Positions 43,521-52,966 of a stretch of 64,000 nucleotides of DNA are shown piece after piece. Numbering within the stretch: position 1 is the stretch's first letter; the number at the start of each line of letters is the position of its first letter. The notes beneath the pieces are model-generated. The model worked only from the letters and a program-made list of their open reading frames with translations, was not told the origin of the DNA and searched no databases. The DNA lies in assembly GCA_963519305.1 (NCBI GenBank), contig CAUQMS010000018.1, forward strand, positions 27,454 to 91,453. The letters are read 5' to 3'. The translations under genes were made by a program, and so were the position numbers. This DNA is from Ewingella sp963519305. Lineage in GTDB: Bacteria > Pseudomonadota > Gammaproteobacteria > Enterobacterales > Enterobacteriaceae.

Positions 43521-45155
43521 ATGCTTGAGGGAAAACTGTTTCGTCCATTTTCTTACACCGTTTGCGCCGGGCTGATTGCGCTCTCTTTTGGCAGCGCGAC
43601 GGCAGCTCAGATTCCCGCCGGAACCCAACTGGCGGATAAGCAGGAGATCGTCCGTCACATTAAAGATGAACCCGCCTCGCTGGACCCGATCAAAGTGATC
43701 GGTTTGCCCGAAGCCCAGGTAGCCCGCGACCTGTTTGAAGGGCTGGTGAATCAGGATGCCAACGGCAAAAACGTGCCGGGTGTGGCGCAGAGCTGGCAGA
43801 ATCAGAACAATCAGACCTTTATCTTCACCCTGCGCAAAGATGCCCGCTGGTCCAACGGTGACCCGGTCACGGCGCAAGACTTTGTCTACAGCTGGCGCCG
43901 TCTGGTGGATCCGAAAGGATTGTCCTCCGGCGCGTGGTTTGCAGGGCTGGCCGGAATTCAAAATGCCGACGCCATTATTGCCGGGAAAATGCCGGTCGAT
44001 AAACTCGGCGTGACGGCCATCAGTGACCATCAGCTCAAAGTGCAGCTGGAACGTCCGGTGCCGTACTTTGTCAGCCTGCTGGCGAACTTCAGCCTGTTCC
44101 CGGTGCATCAGGCGACCGTGGAAAAATTCGGTGAAGACTGGACCAAGCCCGGCAATCTGGTGGGTAACGGTGCCTTTGTGCTCAAAGAGCGCGTGGTGAA
44201 TGAAAAACTGGTGCTCGAGCCGAATCCGTATTACTGGGATCATGCACATACCGTGCTCACTAAAGTCACCTTTGTACCGATTAACAAAGAGTCCAACGCC
44301 ACCAAGCGCTATCTGGCCGATGATATCGACATCACCGAATCCTTCCCGAAAGATCAGTATCAGAAGCTGCTGAAAGACATTCCGGGGCAGGTTTACACAC
44401 CATTCCAGCTCGGGACGTACTATTACGCCTTTAACACCCAGCGCGCGCCGACCAACGATCCGCGCGTACGTCAGGCGCTGTCATACAGTATCGATCGCAA
44501 AATCATTGCCGAAAAAGTGCTGGGCACCGGGGAGATCCCGGCTTACCACTTTACGCCGGATGTGACTAACGGCTTCACGCCAACCAAAAGCGTACTCCAG
44601 CAGTATTCGCAGGAAGAGCTGAATGCGCAGGCGAAAAGCCTGCTGGCGGCCGCCGGTTATGGTCCGGATAAACCCCTGAAGTTGACGCTGCTGTACAACA
44701 CGTCGGAAAGCCACCAGAAGATTGCCATTGCCGTGGCCTCGATGTGGAAAAAGACGCTGGGCGCTGACGTTAAGCTGGTCAATCAGGAGTGGAAGACTTA
44801 CATCGACAGCCGCAATACCGGCAATTTCGACGTGATCCGCGCCTCATGGGTGGGGGATTACAACGAAGCCTCGACCTTCCTGTCGCTGCTGACGTCTACG
44901 CACAACAGCAACATCAGCAAATTCAGCAATGCGGATTACGACAAAGCCATCAGCGAGGCCAGCCGCGAAACCAACGACGCGCGCCGCAATACCGATTATA
45001 ACCAGGCCGAGCAGATCATCGCCGAACAGGCACCGATTGCGCCAATTTACCAGTACACCAATGGCCGCCTGATTAAGCCGTGGGTGAAAGGCTATCCGAT
45101 CACCAACCCTGAAGACGTGGCTTACAGTCAGGAGATGTATATTCTTAAGCACTGA
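43521..45155 (+). CDS. mppA: Periplasmic murein tripeptide-binding protein
   Basis: Family 5 substrate-binding protein of 544 residues that delivers L-Ala-gamma-D-Glu-Dap to the Opp permease in E. coli. ATG 43521 follows AGGGGAAG; signal peptide to about residue 29 (LIALSFGSATAA). SBP_bac_5 landmarks: WSNGDPVTAQDFVYSWRRLVDPK and PYYWDHAHTVLTKVTFVPI. Assignment as MppA rather than OppA rests on the E. coli-like position after ycjG-mpaA and the lack of opp permease genes. Divergent from mpaA; its 237-base upstream region holds an inverted GTGCCGG/CCGGCAC pair at 43363-43400. Confidence 0.87.
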   Translation: MLEGKLFRPFSYTVCAGLIALSFGSATAAQIPAGTQLADKQEIVRHIKDEPASLDPIKVIGLPEAQVARDLFEGLVNQDANGKNVPGVAQSWQNQNNQTFIFTLRKDARWSNGDPVTAQDFVYSWRRLVDPKGLSSGAWFAGLAGIQNADAIIAGKMPVDKLGVTAISDHQLKVQLERPVPYFVSLLANFSLFPVHQATVEKFGEDWTKPGNLVGNGAFVLKERVVNEKLVLEPNPYYWDHAHTVLTKVTFVPINKESNATKRYLADDIDITESFPKDQYQKLLKDIPGQVYTPFQLGTYYYAFNTQRAPTNDPRVRQALSYSIDRKIIAEKVLGTGEIPAYHFTPDVTNGFTPTKSVLQQYSQEELNAQAKSLLAAAGYGPDKPLKLTLLYNTSESHQKIAIAVASMWKKTLGADVKLVNQEWKTYIDSRNTGNFDVIRASWVGDYNEASTFLSLLTSTHNSNISKFSNADYDKAISEASRETNDARRNTDYNQAEQIIAEQAPIAPIYQYTNGRLIKPWVKGYPITNPEDVAYSQEMYILKH

Positions 45156-45177
45156 TTTTCCGCGTCAGAAAGACAAA

Positions 45178-45213
45178 GAGCGCTGTTGTTCACCAACGGC
45201 GCTCTTTTTTTTT
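45178..45213 (+). terminator. Rho-independent terminator after mppA
   Basis: GAGCGCTGTTG pairs with CCAACGGCGCTC around a short loop (one unpaired base), followed by ten T residues. Confidence 0.85.
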
Positions 45214-45225
45214 GCAATTAGCGCA

Positions 45226-46434
45226 TCAGTGCAGGCGGCGGCTCAGCATTCGCACCACCAGACTGGCGGCCGAGGCGACGGTGGCCAGTAATACCACTGC
45301 CGGCCAGCCACCTTTTTCCAGAGCCAGACTGCCGAGTGCCGCACCGGCGGACATGCCGATAAACACCAGCGTGAAGAGCAGGGCATTCAGCCTGCCGCGC
45401 GCAGCGGGTTCCAGTCCGTATACCAGCGTCTGGTGGGCGACCAGCGTGGCCTGAATCCCCAGGTCAAAACCGATGGCGCTGACGACAATTAACGCCAGTT
45501 GCCCTTCGGCAGGCAGCAACGGCAGCAGGAACATCGCGGCAAAAGAGATCATCACCAGAGCCGCACCAAACTGCGTTACCCGCGCTGGTCCGGTTTTGTC
45601 GGCCATGGCACCGGCCAGCGGTGCTGCCAGCGCACCTGCCGCCCCGGCCAGACCAAAAGCACCGGCCACCGCACTGCCAAGGTGATATGTGTCATTGAGC
45701 ATAATGGCCAGCGTGGACCAGAATGCGCTGAACGCCAGTGAAAGCAGCCCCTGTGCGATGGCGGCACGGCGCAGCGTCGGGTAGCGTTGCCACAGGTGAT
45801 ACATCGACAGCAGCAGGCTGGAGTAGTTGAGACGTGACGCCGGAGTGAAGCGCGGCAGCACGCGCCACAGTGCCAGACCAATCAGCGCGACGCTGACGGC
45901 CGCCAGCTGATACATCACCCGCCAGCCAAAGTATTCGGCGACAAACCCGCTGATCACCCTCGAAAGCAGAATTCCTACCAATAAACCGGTCATCACCGTG
46001 CCGACGGTTTTCCCCCGTTGTGCAGCGGGTGCCAGAATGGCGGAGGCCGGAACAATATCCTGCGCCATAGTGGCCGCCACGCCGGTGACCAGGCTGGCGA
46101 CCAGCAGGCCATTAATTGCCGGTTCAATGCTGCAAAACAGCAGGGCGACGGCCAGTAAAATGCTTTTTAGCAAAATAATCTTGCGTCGGTCGTAACGGTC
46201 ACCCAGCGGAACCAGTAATAGAATACCGAGCGCATACCCGGCCTGCGTCAGCGTGGGTATCATGCCAATCGAGGCCGGAGTGGCCTGCATGCCCTGGCCC
46301 ATCAGGCTGAGCATTGGCTGGCTGTAGTAAATGGACGCCACGCTCAGACCAGCGCCTGCGGCCAGCGTAAAGACCATTTTACCTGAGAGTGCAGATTCTG
46401 CTTCTGCCGCAGGCGTATTGATAAGTTCTGACAT
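45226..46434 (-). CDS. MFS transporter (DHA1-like drug/metabolite exporter)
   Basis: Twelve-helix major facilitator of 402 residues. Motif A is LLVPLGDRYDRRKIILLKS in loop 2-3, and the C-terminal half shows AAPLAGAMADKTGPARV. Helix 5 contains the Gly-rich GLLVGILLSRVISGFVAEYFGWR antiporter-type motif, so export is more likely than sugar uptake. ATG 46434 starts the family N-terminus; the ribosome site (GGGAAT) is moderate. Divergent from a LysR gene that probably regulates it. Substrate unknown. Confidence 0.85.
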   Translation of the reverse strand: MSELINTPAAEAESALSGKMVFTLAAGAGLSVASIYYSQPMLSLMGQGMQATPASIGMIPTLTQAGYALGILLLVPLGDRYDRRKIILLKSILLAVALLFCSIEPAINGLLVASLVTGVAATMAQDIVPASAILAPAAQRGKTVGTVMTGLLVGILLSRVISGFVAEYFGWRVMYQLAAVSVALIGLALWRVLPRFTPASRLNYSSLLLSMYHLWQRYPTLRRAAIAQGLLSLAFSAFWSTLAIMLNDTYHLGSAVAGAFGLAGAAGALAAPLAGAMADKTGPARVTQFGAALVMISFAAMFLLPLLPAEGQLALIVVSAIGFDLGIQATLVAHQTLVYGLEPAARGRLNALLFTLVFIGMSAGAALGSLALEKGGWPAVVLLATVASAASLVVRMLSRRLH

Positions 46435-46535
46435 GATGTGATTCCCGATGGATGAGATGACCTGAGCGCTATTTTTCTCCCGAACGGTTATGAGTGGTAG
46501 CCAGCCGGAAGGTAAAACTGTTATACGTATGGCGT

Positions 46536-47489
46536 ATGAATACATTGAACTCCAGCGGGATAGACCGCATAGATCTGATGCAAACTCTGGTGCGCATCGT
46601 TGAGAGCGGCAGCCTGTCAGCCGCTGCCGCACAGCTCAATACCAGCCAGCCGACTATCAGCCGCCGGTTGCAATCACTCGAGCGGATGCTGGGAGTAAGA
46701 CTGATCCTGCGTACCACCCATGCGATGAAACTCACTGACGACGGTGAACGCTGCTATCAACAGGCCAAATTACTACTTGAGCGCTGGGCGGCGCTGGAGG
46801 ATGAACTGAGCGGAGCCGGGGATGAACCTGTTGGCACGCTGCGCGTTCGTGCGCCGCACGCCTTCGGGCAGGACCAGATGATTGAACCGCTGACCCGCTA
46901 TTTACAGCGCTACCCCAAAGTGACGATTGACTGGATGCTTAACGACCGCACGCCGGACTTTATCTCTGAAGATATCGACTGTGCGATTCAGGTGGGTAAG
47001 GTTGATGACCCGTCGATGGTCGCGCTGTTGCTGGCCGAAGTACCGCGCATTGTGGTGGCGACACCTGAGTTGCTGAGCCAATATCCGGTGACGCAGGTCA
47101 GCGAACTGGGGCGTCTGCCCTGGGTGTCGTTCAGTACTTTTTATCGCAACGAAGTCACGTTGCGTCACGACAGCGACGGGCAAAAGGAAAGTTGCATTAT
47201 TACACCCCGGCTGGCAACCGACAGCCTGTATGCGGTGCGCAAGGCGGCGCTGTCTGGGCTTGGAGCAGCTATCGTCTCTGCGTGGGTCGTCACAGAAGAC
47301 ATTGCCGAAGGGCGGCTACAGCAAATTTTACCTGGCTGGAACGCGTTGCCACTTCCCGTCTATCTGGTTTATCCCTATTCCACTTATTATCCGGCACGGC
47401 TGCGGAAATTCTTCGACATGATGCGAAGTGTGATGCCAGAACTGGCCGAAATGCAGCCGCCAACCCAGGGTTCCGCAGCTTCGCGTTAA
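46536..47489 (+). CDS. LysR-family regulator
   Basis: 317-residue LysR-type regulator. Helix-turn-helix at about 9-65 (LMQTLVRIVESGSLSAAAAQLNTSQPTISRRLQSLERMLG), effector domain from about 95 (VGTLRVRAPHAFGQDQMIEPLTRYLQRYPKV). 101 bases divergent from the MFS gene, a standard arrangement for local control of an exporter. It belongs to the group that includes many redox- or drug-responsive regulators, but no close relative can be named. Confidence 0.86.
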   Translation: MNTLNSSGIDRIDLMQTLVRIVESGSLSAAAAQLNTSQPTISRRLQSLERMLGVRLILRTTHAMKLTDDGERCYQQAKLLLERWAALEDELSGAGDEPVGTLRVRAPHAFGQDQMIEPLTRYLQRYPKVTIDWMLNDRTPDFISEDIDCAIQVGKVDDPSMVALLLAEVPRIVVATPELLSQYPVTQVSELGRLPWVSFSTFYRNEVTLRHDSDGQKESCIITPRLATDSLYAVRKAALSGLGAAIVSAWVVTEDIAEGRLQQILPGWNALPLPVYLVYPYSTYYPARLRKFFDMMRSVMPELAEMQPPTQGSAASR

Positions 47490-47535
47490 ACGCTAAACTG
47501 GCGAACAGATAACGAATAAAACAGCGAGGAATGTC

Positions 47536-48519
47536 GTGGAAGTCATTAAGGGTAAAGAACTTCAGGTCTCTGATGCCGTGTACGCTTACCAGTTCGACGG
47601 TAAAGGTGGCGTCAGTGAGATTAATGCCCAATGTGTTGCCAGTGATGAGAAGCCGTGCTGGCTGCACCTGGACTACACGCTGCCCGCCAGCGAACAGTGG
47701 ATTAACTCTACGCCAGTCCTGCCTGACACCGTGCGCGAGGCGCTGGCCGGTGAGAGTGTCCGCCCGAAAGTCATGCGTATGGGGGAGGGAACGCTGATCA
47801 CTCTGCGCAGTATTAATCTGAACGCCGACTCACGCCCCGACCAGCTGGTCACCATCCGCGTTTACCTCACGGGAAAAATGATCGTCTCTTCGCGCCATCG
47901 CAAAATCTTTTCCATGGATGAGCTGATCAACGACATGCAGCACGGCACCGGGCCAACCGATACCGGCAGCTGGCTGGTAGATATGTGCGATGCGCTGACC
48001 GATCACACCAGTGATTTCATCGAAGATATGCATGACAAAATCATTGATATCGAAGACGACCTGATGGAGCAGCAGGTGCCGGAACGCGGCCAGATGGCGC
48101 TGCTGCGCAAGCAGTTGATCGTGTTGCGCCGTTACATGTCGCCGCAGCGTGATGTGTTCTCGCGTCTGGCCAGTGAACGCCTGCCCTGGATGAACGACGA
48201 CGAGCGCCGCCGTATGCAGGAAATTGCCGACCGTCTGGGACGCGGGCTGGATGATCTCGATGCCAACATTGCCCGCACCGGCGTGCTGGCCGACGAAATA
48301 GGCTCGCTGATGGCCGATGCGCTTAACCGACGAACCTACACCATGTCGATGCTGGCGATGCTGTTTTTGCCGACCACCTTCCTGACCGGGCTGTTTGGAG
48401 TCAACCTCGGCGGTATTCCGGGTAATACGTCACCTTATGGTTTCACCATTTTCTGCCTGTCGTTGCTGGTATTAGTGGGTGGGGTGGCCTGGTGGCTGAA
48501 GAAGAGCAAGTGGTTATAG
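47536..48519 (+). CDS. zntB: Zinc transport protein ZntB
   Basis: CorA-family cation channel/transporter of 327 residues, GTG start with a GCGAGGA ribosome site. Large soluble N-terminal funnel domain (1-265) and two C-terminal helices, with the pore motif Gly-Val-Asn in FLTGLFGVNLGGIPG near 290. VSSRHRKIFSMDELINDM and ALLRKQLIVLRRYMSPQRDVFSRLASERLPWM match E. coli ZntB. The ttcA gene lies nearby as in E. coli, although here one gene intervenes and the strand differs. Confidence 0.95.
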   Translation: MEVIKGKELQVSDAVYAYQFDGKGGVSEINAQCVASDEKPCWLHLDYTLPASEQWINSTPVLPDTVREALAGESVRPKVMRMGEGTLITLRSINLNADSRPDQLVTIRVYLTGKMIVSSRHRKIFSMDELINDMQHGTGPTDTGSWLVDMCDALTDHTSDFIEDMHDKIIDIEDDLMEQQVPERGQMALLRKQLIVLRRYMSPQRDVFSRLASERLPWMNDDERRRMQEIADRLGRGLDDLDANIARTGVLADEIGSLMADALNRRTYTMSMLAMLFLPTTFLTGLFGVNLGGIPGNTSPYGFTIFCLSLLVLVGGVAWWLKKSKWL

Positions 48520-48802
48520 CGGCGGAAGTGGGCGAAAAAAGGCAAAAAAAAGCCGGTCAGAAGACCGGCGTCGTTCGAATTAAATATCTAGCGGATTAAT
48601 TCTAAAAAATTGGAAATAAGACAATATGGAGCACAACGCCCATCGCTTGACGTTGCATTCACCTGCGGAATAGATACTGGACCTGTTACGTGCCGGATAT
48701 GTTGATTTCGCGCAATCTTTTTGGGATTTTGTCGCCAGCCGGTGCTTTGCTGAACAGTTCTGTGAAGCACATAGGGGCTGTTTTGTCGGGCAGGGAGATT
48801 TT
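48520..48802. other. Intergenic region after zntB
   Basis: 283 bases. GCCGGTC-AGAA-GACCGGC at 48552-48569 forms a hairpin whose T run lies on the minus strand (preceding A8 on plus), so it is oriented against zntB. The remainder has no gene I can support; a 60-codon minus-strand frame there lacks a ribosome site. Confidence 0.5.
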
Positions 48803-49486
48803 ATGTTGCCGTTAGAAAGCCTTCATCAGGCCTATGAAGATGTGACTCAAAAAACGCTGAAACTGTGGGAAAAGTCCGCCGGATGCGGTGTCACGCGCGA
48901 TGAACCGTTTTATCCGCCGACCAAACTGGCGATTTCCAGCGGTAACCGGCCCGCGCTCAGCCCCGAATTACTGTCACTTCTTGGTGAGATGAGAGCGTGC
49001 TCCCGGGGCGACCCGCTGGCAGATCCCAACCCGGCCGCAGGCGTGCATTTTAGCTTCTTCCCCGTGACTAATGCACTGTATGACAGTGTGGAAGAGGCGC
49101 AGGATCGCGACGAAGTAGCCACCATTTTCACCCGCTGCTGTGCAGATCATGTCATGCACATCAGCCAGCTGCGGCTGGTGGCGTTGCCTGATCAGATTCT
49201 GCTGGCGGGGCTGCCCGATGCGCACAGCCAGCAGGTGCGCCAGCATTTTGCCGGAGCCCTGCTGGCTTCAAAGTGGGCCGGTAAGGTGCGGGCGCGCTAC
49301 CCTAACGGGGACATCCCCCAGCCGTTCTGGCACAGCACATTATTGCGCTATAACGCCCAATTTATGTCTTCTGAACTGCGCAGTGTGTTTCTGCGTTTTC
49401 AGAACCATGATTTCGGCGAGGTTTCGCTGCCGGTCAAACTGGTGATGTGCAACTACAACTGGCAGCAGGTGGAGTTTCTGGCTTGA
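48803..49486 (+). CDS. Hypothetical protein, possible 2H phosphoesterase
   Basis: 227 residues, good ribosome site (CAGGGAGATTTT), no signal peptide or membrane segment. I do not recognise a named family. Two short motifs, His82-Phe-Ser (GVHFSFFPVT) and His177-Ser-Thr (FWHSTLLRY), are 95 residues apart and each follows a hydrophobic strand; this is the HxS/T pattern of the 2H phosphoesterase superfamily (LigT, CPDase). If correct, it would cleave a 2',3'-cyclic phosphate or similar RNA end. It sits between zntB and ttcA, a tRNA thiolation enzyme encoded convergently, which is loosely consistent. Confidence 0.6.
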   Translation: MLPLESLHQAYEDVTQKTLKLWEKSAGCGVTRDEPFYPPTKLAISSGNRPALSPELLSLLGEMRACSRGDPLADPNPAAGVHFSFFPVTNALYDSVEEAQDRDEVATIFTRCCADHVMHISQLRLVALPDQILLAGLPDAHSQQVRQHFAGALLASKWAGKVRARYPNGDIPQPFWHSTLLRYNAQFMSSELRSVFLRFQNHDFGEVSLPVKLVMCNYNWQQVEFLA

Positions 49487-49502
49487 AATCCGCATAAAAA
49501 AA

Positions 49503-49535
49503 GCCCGCTTCAATGATGAAACGGGCGAATTTTTT
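49503..49535. terminator. Bidirectional terminator before ttcA 3' end
   Basis: GCCCGCTTC pairs with GAAACGGGC (one mismatch) across AATGAT; six T residues follow on plus and seven on minus. Confidence 0.8.
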
Positions 49536-49560
49536 AGTACTGCTTTTTTATTGCTTTGAA

Positions 49561-50487
49561 TTACTTAATTTCTAATACGTTCAGACGTTCAATCGGCGCA
49601 GCGTTTTCTTCGTCTTCCGGCTGCCAGCCAACGGGCTGCATCGGGATATCTTCGCGGTCAAAGGCCAGGTCGCCGCCATCTACTACTTCACCGCCGTGCT
49701 GAATGCCTTTAAAATCGAACAGGCTGGCGTCGTTAAGATGCGATGGCACTACGTTCTGCATCGCAGTGAACATGGTTTCGATGCGGCCTGGATATTTTTT
49801 GTCCCAGTCATTGAGCATATCGCCAATCACCTGACGTTGCAGGTTAGGCTGTGAACCGCACAGGTTGCACGGAATGATCGGGTATTCGCGCGCCACCGCA
49901 AAACGCTCAATGTCTTTCTCGCGGCAGTAAGCCAGCGGGCGGATGACGATGTGTTTGCCGTCGTCACTCATCAGTTTAGGTGGCATCCCTTTCAGCTTGC
50001 CGCTGTAGAACATGTTGAGGAACAGAGTTTGCAAAATGTCATCGCGGTGATGGCCGAGCGCGATTTTAGTACAGCCCAGTTCAGTCGCCGTGCGGTACAA
50101 AATACCGCGACGCAGGCGCGAACAGAGTGAACAGGTGGTTTTGCCTTCCGGGATCTTATCTTTCACGATGGCATAAGTGTCTTCGGTGACAATCTTATAC
50201 TCCACACCCAGCTGCTCTAAGTAGGCAGGCAGAATATGTGCCGGGAAACCCGGCTGTTTCTGATCCAGATTGACAGCAATCAGTTCGAAATTCACCGGCG
50301 CGCTCTGTTGCAGATTGCGCAGAATTTCCAGCATCGTGTAGCTGTCTTTGCCGCCAGACAGGCAGACCATGATGCGGTCGCCTTCTTCAATCATTCCGAA
50401 ATCCGCAATGGCTTTACCCACGTCACGACGCAGGCGTTTTTGCAGTTTATCCAGGTTGTATTTCTGTTTTTGAATTGGAGTTGTCAC
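49561..50487 (-). CDS. ttcA: tRNA 2-thiocytidine(32) synthetase
   Basis: TtcA thiolates cytidine 32 of certain tRNAs using ATP and an Fe-S cluster. 308 residues; PP-loop SGGKDS at 44-49, cluster cysteines Cys119 and Cys122 (TTCSLCSRLRRG) and Cys207 with Cys210 (PCNLCGSQ). GHHRDD is the family's central motif. Converges with the possible 2H phosphoesterase gene and is divergent from nudI. Confidence 0.96.
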   Translation of the reverse strand: MTTPIQKQKYNLDKLQKRLRRDVGKAIADFGMIEEGDRIMVCLSGGKDSYTMLEILRNLQQSAPVNFELIAVNLDQKQPGFPAHILPAYLEQLGVEYKIVTEDTYAIVKDKIPEGKTTCSLCSRLRRGILYRTATELGCTKIALGHHRDDILQTLFLNMFYSGKLKGMPPKLMSDDGKHIVIRPLAYCREKDIERFAVAREYPIIPCNLCGSQPNLQRQVIGDMLNDWDKKYPGRIETMFTAMQNVVPSHLNDASLFDFKGIQHGGEVVDGGDLAFDREDIPMQPVGWQPEDEENAAPIERLNVLEIK

Positions 50488-50679
50488 AAAGATCTCTTTC
50501 GTATTGGGAACTGCGGCGCAGACCGCCTGACTCTATGCGCAGTAGGGTACGGATTTTGCTCCCTTCTGTCAGGTGGATTTTGTGAAATTTCTCCAATCTT
50601 GACCCATCTCCCGTGCCCGTAGCTTCAAATATGCTACTTTCTGCCCCCTAAACAGACCCGAAAACCAGTGAAGGTTGCT

Positions 50680-51105
50680 ATGCGTCAGAGAACTATTGTT
50701 TGCCCGTTGATTGAACACGAAGGGGCGTACCTGCTGTGTAAAATGTCGTCCAAGCGCGGGGTGTTTCCCGGCCAGTGGGCCTTGTCGGGCGGTGGAATGG
50801 AGCCGGGAGAAACCATTGAACAGGCGTTACTGCGGGAAGTGCGGGAAGAGTTAGGCGAGGCGCTGGAACTGACGCATATCACGCCGTGGACGTTCAGGGA
50901 TGATATCCGCATAAAGACTTTTCCCGATGGCACTAAAGAAGAGATTTACATGATCTACCTGATTTTCACCTGTCAGGCGAAGAACAAGGTGGTCACCCTG
51001 AATGACGAATTTGAAGACTATGCGTGGGTGCGCAAAGAAGACCTGCCGAAATACGATTTAAACGAAGCTACGCGCATTACGCTTAAACAGCGCGGATTGC
51101 TTTAA
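50680..51105 (+). CDS. nudI: Nucleoside triphosphatase NudI
   Basis: 141-residue Nudix hydrolase very similar to E. coli NudI (MRQRTIVCPLI, RGVFPGQWALSGGGMEPGE, EEIYMIYLIFTC, NEATRITLKQRGLL), which prefers pyrimidine deoxynucleoside triphosphates. Nudix box GGGMEPGETIEQALLREVREELGE at about 36-59 is intact. ATG 50680 has GAAGG seven bases upstream and matches the E. coli start; an earlier in-frame start adds four residues. Confidence 0.94.
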   Translation: MRQRTIVCPLIEHEGAYLLCKMSSKRGVFPGQWALSGGGMEPGETIEQALLREVREELGEALELTHITPWTFRDDIRIKTFPDGTKEEIYMIYLIFTCQAKNKVVTLNDEFEDYAWVRKEDLPKYDLNEATRITLKQRGLL

Positions 51106-51126
51106 TTCGATAACGGCTTTAAGTCG

Positions 51127-51164
51127 AAAAATGCAGGGCTGGCGAGGAAATGCCCTGCATTTTT
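51127..51164. terminator. Bidirectional terminator, nudI / symporter
   Basis: AAAAATGCAGGGC pairs perfectly with GCCCTGCATTTTT across 12 bases, serving the converging nudI and sodium symporter genes. Confidence 0.85.
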
Positions 51165-51175
51165 AACGCATTACC

Positions 51176-52966
51176 TTATCTGTGCGATGTCACCACCGCC
51201 GCTTTCTCCGCCGTTGCTGCCTGCATGCCTTTCTCCGCGCTACGGTGTAATACCCAGCCAAAGATCAGGATGGAGAGGGCGCAGAGCAGGAACAGCCCCC
51301 GGCCCCACAGCGGGTTAGGTACCAATACCATCAGCAGTAATCCAGCCCCCATATACATCGAAATCTTGCCGATCTTGTCGCGTTGCAGGCGGTCGAATTC
51401 GTCCTGTTCGTCGTCGGCGTAGACCGGCCTTTCCATATCAACGAAGAATTTATTACGGATAGCCGTGCGTTCGGTGGCCCGTTCTTTATAAAACAGCGTA
51501 GTCAGACAGAAGAAACCGCCGGTGAAGACCATATGCGAGAAGATGTTCCACATGATAGCGATGTCGAGCATTTCGCGTGCGGTGAAATTCATCCCCAGCA
51601 GCTTGACCACATCTGGCGCAGTGAATACGTTAGCCACCACGTAAGAGACCATCAGCCCGAACAGCACCGTGGCCCAACCGGCCCAGTCCGGCGTTTTGCG
51701 GATAAATACCCCGAGGAACAGCGGTACCACGATCGGTGCCTGCATCAGCGTGCCGACTTTCATCATCAGGTCAAACAGGCTGACGGTTTGCATAGTGTGC
51801 ATATACTGCGCGACAAAAATCACCAGCACGCCGTTGACCACGCAGACTATCTGACCGACGCGGAGCTGATATTTATCGCTGCGCTCTTTGTTGCGGTTGA
51901 CGATGGGCGTCCAGAAGCTGCGCACGAAAATCCCGGAGTTACGGTTAAGTGCACAGTCCATTGACGACATGGTAGCGGCAAACAGACCGGCCATCAGCAG
52001 CCCGACGGTGCCGAGCGGCATCGCGCGTTCGGCGAAAATCAGGTACACCGCATCGGTGGCGTTCTTACCCAGTTCCGGGTGCGCAGTGGCAGCATCAGGA
52101 TAGAGAATGGCCACGGCCCACGGTGGAATAAACCAAATCAGGGTGCCCACAAACATCAGCACCAGTGCAAACAGTGCGGCCTTTTTGGCGTTGAAGCTGT
52201 CTTTAGCATTCAGAAAACGGTAGGAGTCCTGCAGGTTGTTAATGCTCTGAACGTTCTTAATAAAGAAGAACAGGAAGCAGGCCACCAGCAGGGAAATGTA
52301 ATGCGGCCCGACGTCCGGCCCGGTAATAAAACCGGAAGGGAACTCAGTCACCAGATTGACCGGTCCGCCGACTTTCACCAGCGCCACCACCGCACAGGCG
52401 ATGGAGATGATCGCGACTACCAGCGTCTGCACAAAATCACTGGCGACCACGCCCCAGGCACCGCTCAGCAGGGAAATCACCAGCACCACCAGCCCGGTCA
52501 CCCACAGCGTCAGCGTCACATCATGTTTGAACACGGCGCTGGCAAACACCGCCAGACTGTTAAGCCACACCCCGGCGCTGAGAATGCTCAGCGGGATGAT
52601 CATCCAGGTGAAAAACTGTTCGTTGCCTTTCCCAAAACGGTGATTGATGGCTTCGGTGGCGGTGTCCACGCGCAACTGACGAAAGCGGGTGGCGAACCAC
52701 CACCAGGCCACCAGATAACCAAACACGTTACCGGCGAAAACGCTGACCACGTTGAAACCGTAGCGATAGGCCTGCCCGGCGGCGCCGGTAAAGGTCCAGG
52801 CGCTAAACTGGATCATGAAGGCCGTCGCGCCCACCATCCACCACAGCATTCGCCCGCCACCGCGGAAATAGTGGCTGGAGGAGCCGGAGGCCATCTTCTT
52901 AAATGCGTAACTGATCGCAATCATTAACACGAAGTAACCGATCATCACTAGAACGTTAATATCCAT
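51176..52966 (-). CDS. Sodium:solute symporter, probable oligoalginate/uronate importer
   Basis: SSS-family symporter of 596 residues with about 14 hydrophobic segments. Sodium-site signature around FRGGGRMLWWMVGATAFMIQFSAWTFTGAAGQAYRYG and GLLMAGLFAATMSSMDCALNRNSGIFVRS (helix 8, SSMD). ATG 52966 starts the family N-terminus. It is divergent from two alginate lyases and the DEH reductase, so it probably imports alginate oligomers or unsaturated uronate, the role of the Toa symporters of marine alginate degraders. This is inference from context; SSS substrate cannot be read directly. Confidence 0.85.
   Translation of the reverse strand: MDINVLVMIGYFVLMIAISYAFKKMASGSSSHYFRGGGRMLWWMVGATAFMIQFSAWTFTGAAGQAYRYGFNVVSVFAGNVFGYLVAWWWFATRFRQLRVDTATEAINHRFGKGNEQFFTWMIIPLSILSAGVWLNSLAVFASAVFKHDVTLTLWVTGLVVLVISLLSGAWGVVASDFVQTLVVAIISIACAVVALVKVGGPVNLVTEFPSGFITGPDVGPHYISLLVACFLFFFIKNVQSINNLQDSYRFLNAKDSFNAKKAALFALVLMFVGTLIWFIPPWAVAILYPDAATAHPELGKNATDAVYLIFAERAMPLGTVGLLMAGLFAATMSSMDCALNRNSGIFVRSFWTPIVNRNKERSDKYQLRVGQIVCVVNGVLVIFVAQYMHTMQTVSLFDLMMKVGTLMQAPIVVPLFLGVFIRKTPDWAGWATVLFGLMVSYVVANVFTAPDVVKLLGMNFTAREMLDIAIMWNIFSHMVFTGGFFCLTTLFYKERATERTAIRNKFFVDMERPVYADDEQDEFDRLQRDKIGKISMYMGAGLLLMVLVPNPLWGRGLFLLCALSILIFGWVLHRSAEKGMQAATAEKAAVVTSHR

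Noticed and set aside
43497..44249. Minus-strand frame antisense to mppA
   Set aside because: Shadow of mppA; no start context and no recognisable domain.
48588..48770. 60-codon minus-strand frame after zntB
   Set aside because: No ribosome site and no recognisable motif; kept only as an open question with the hairpin nearby.
52079..52927. Plus-strand frame antisense to the sodium symporter
   Set aside because: Product is low-complexity Gly/His/Gln-rich, and the symporter frame is clearly the coding one.
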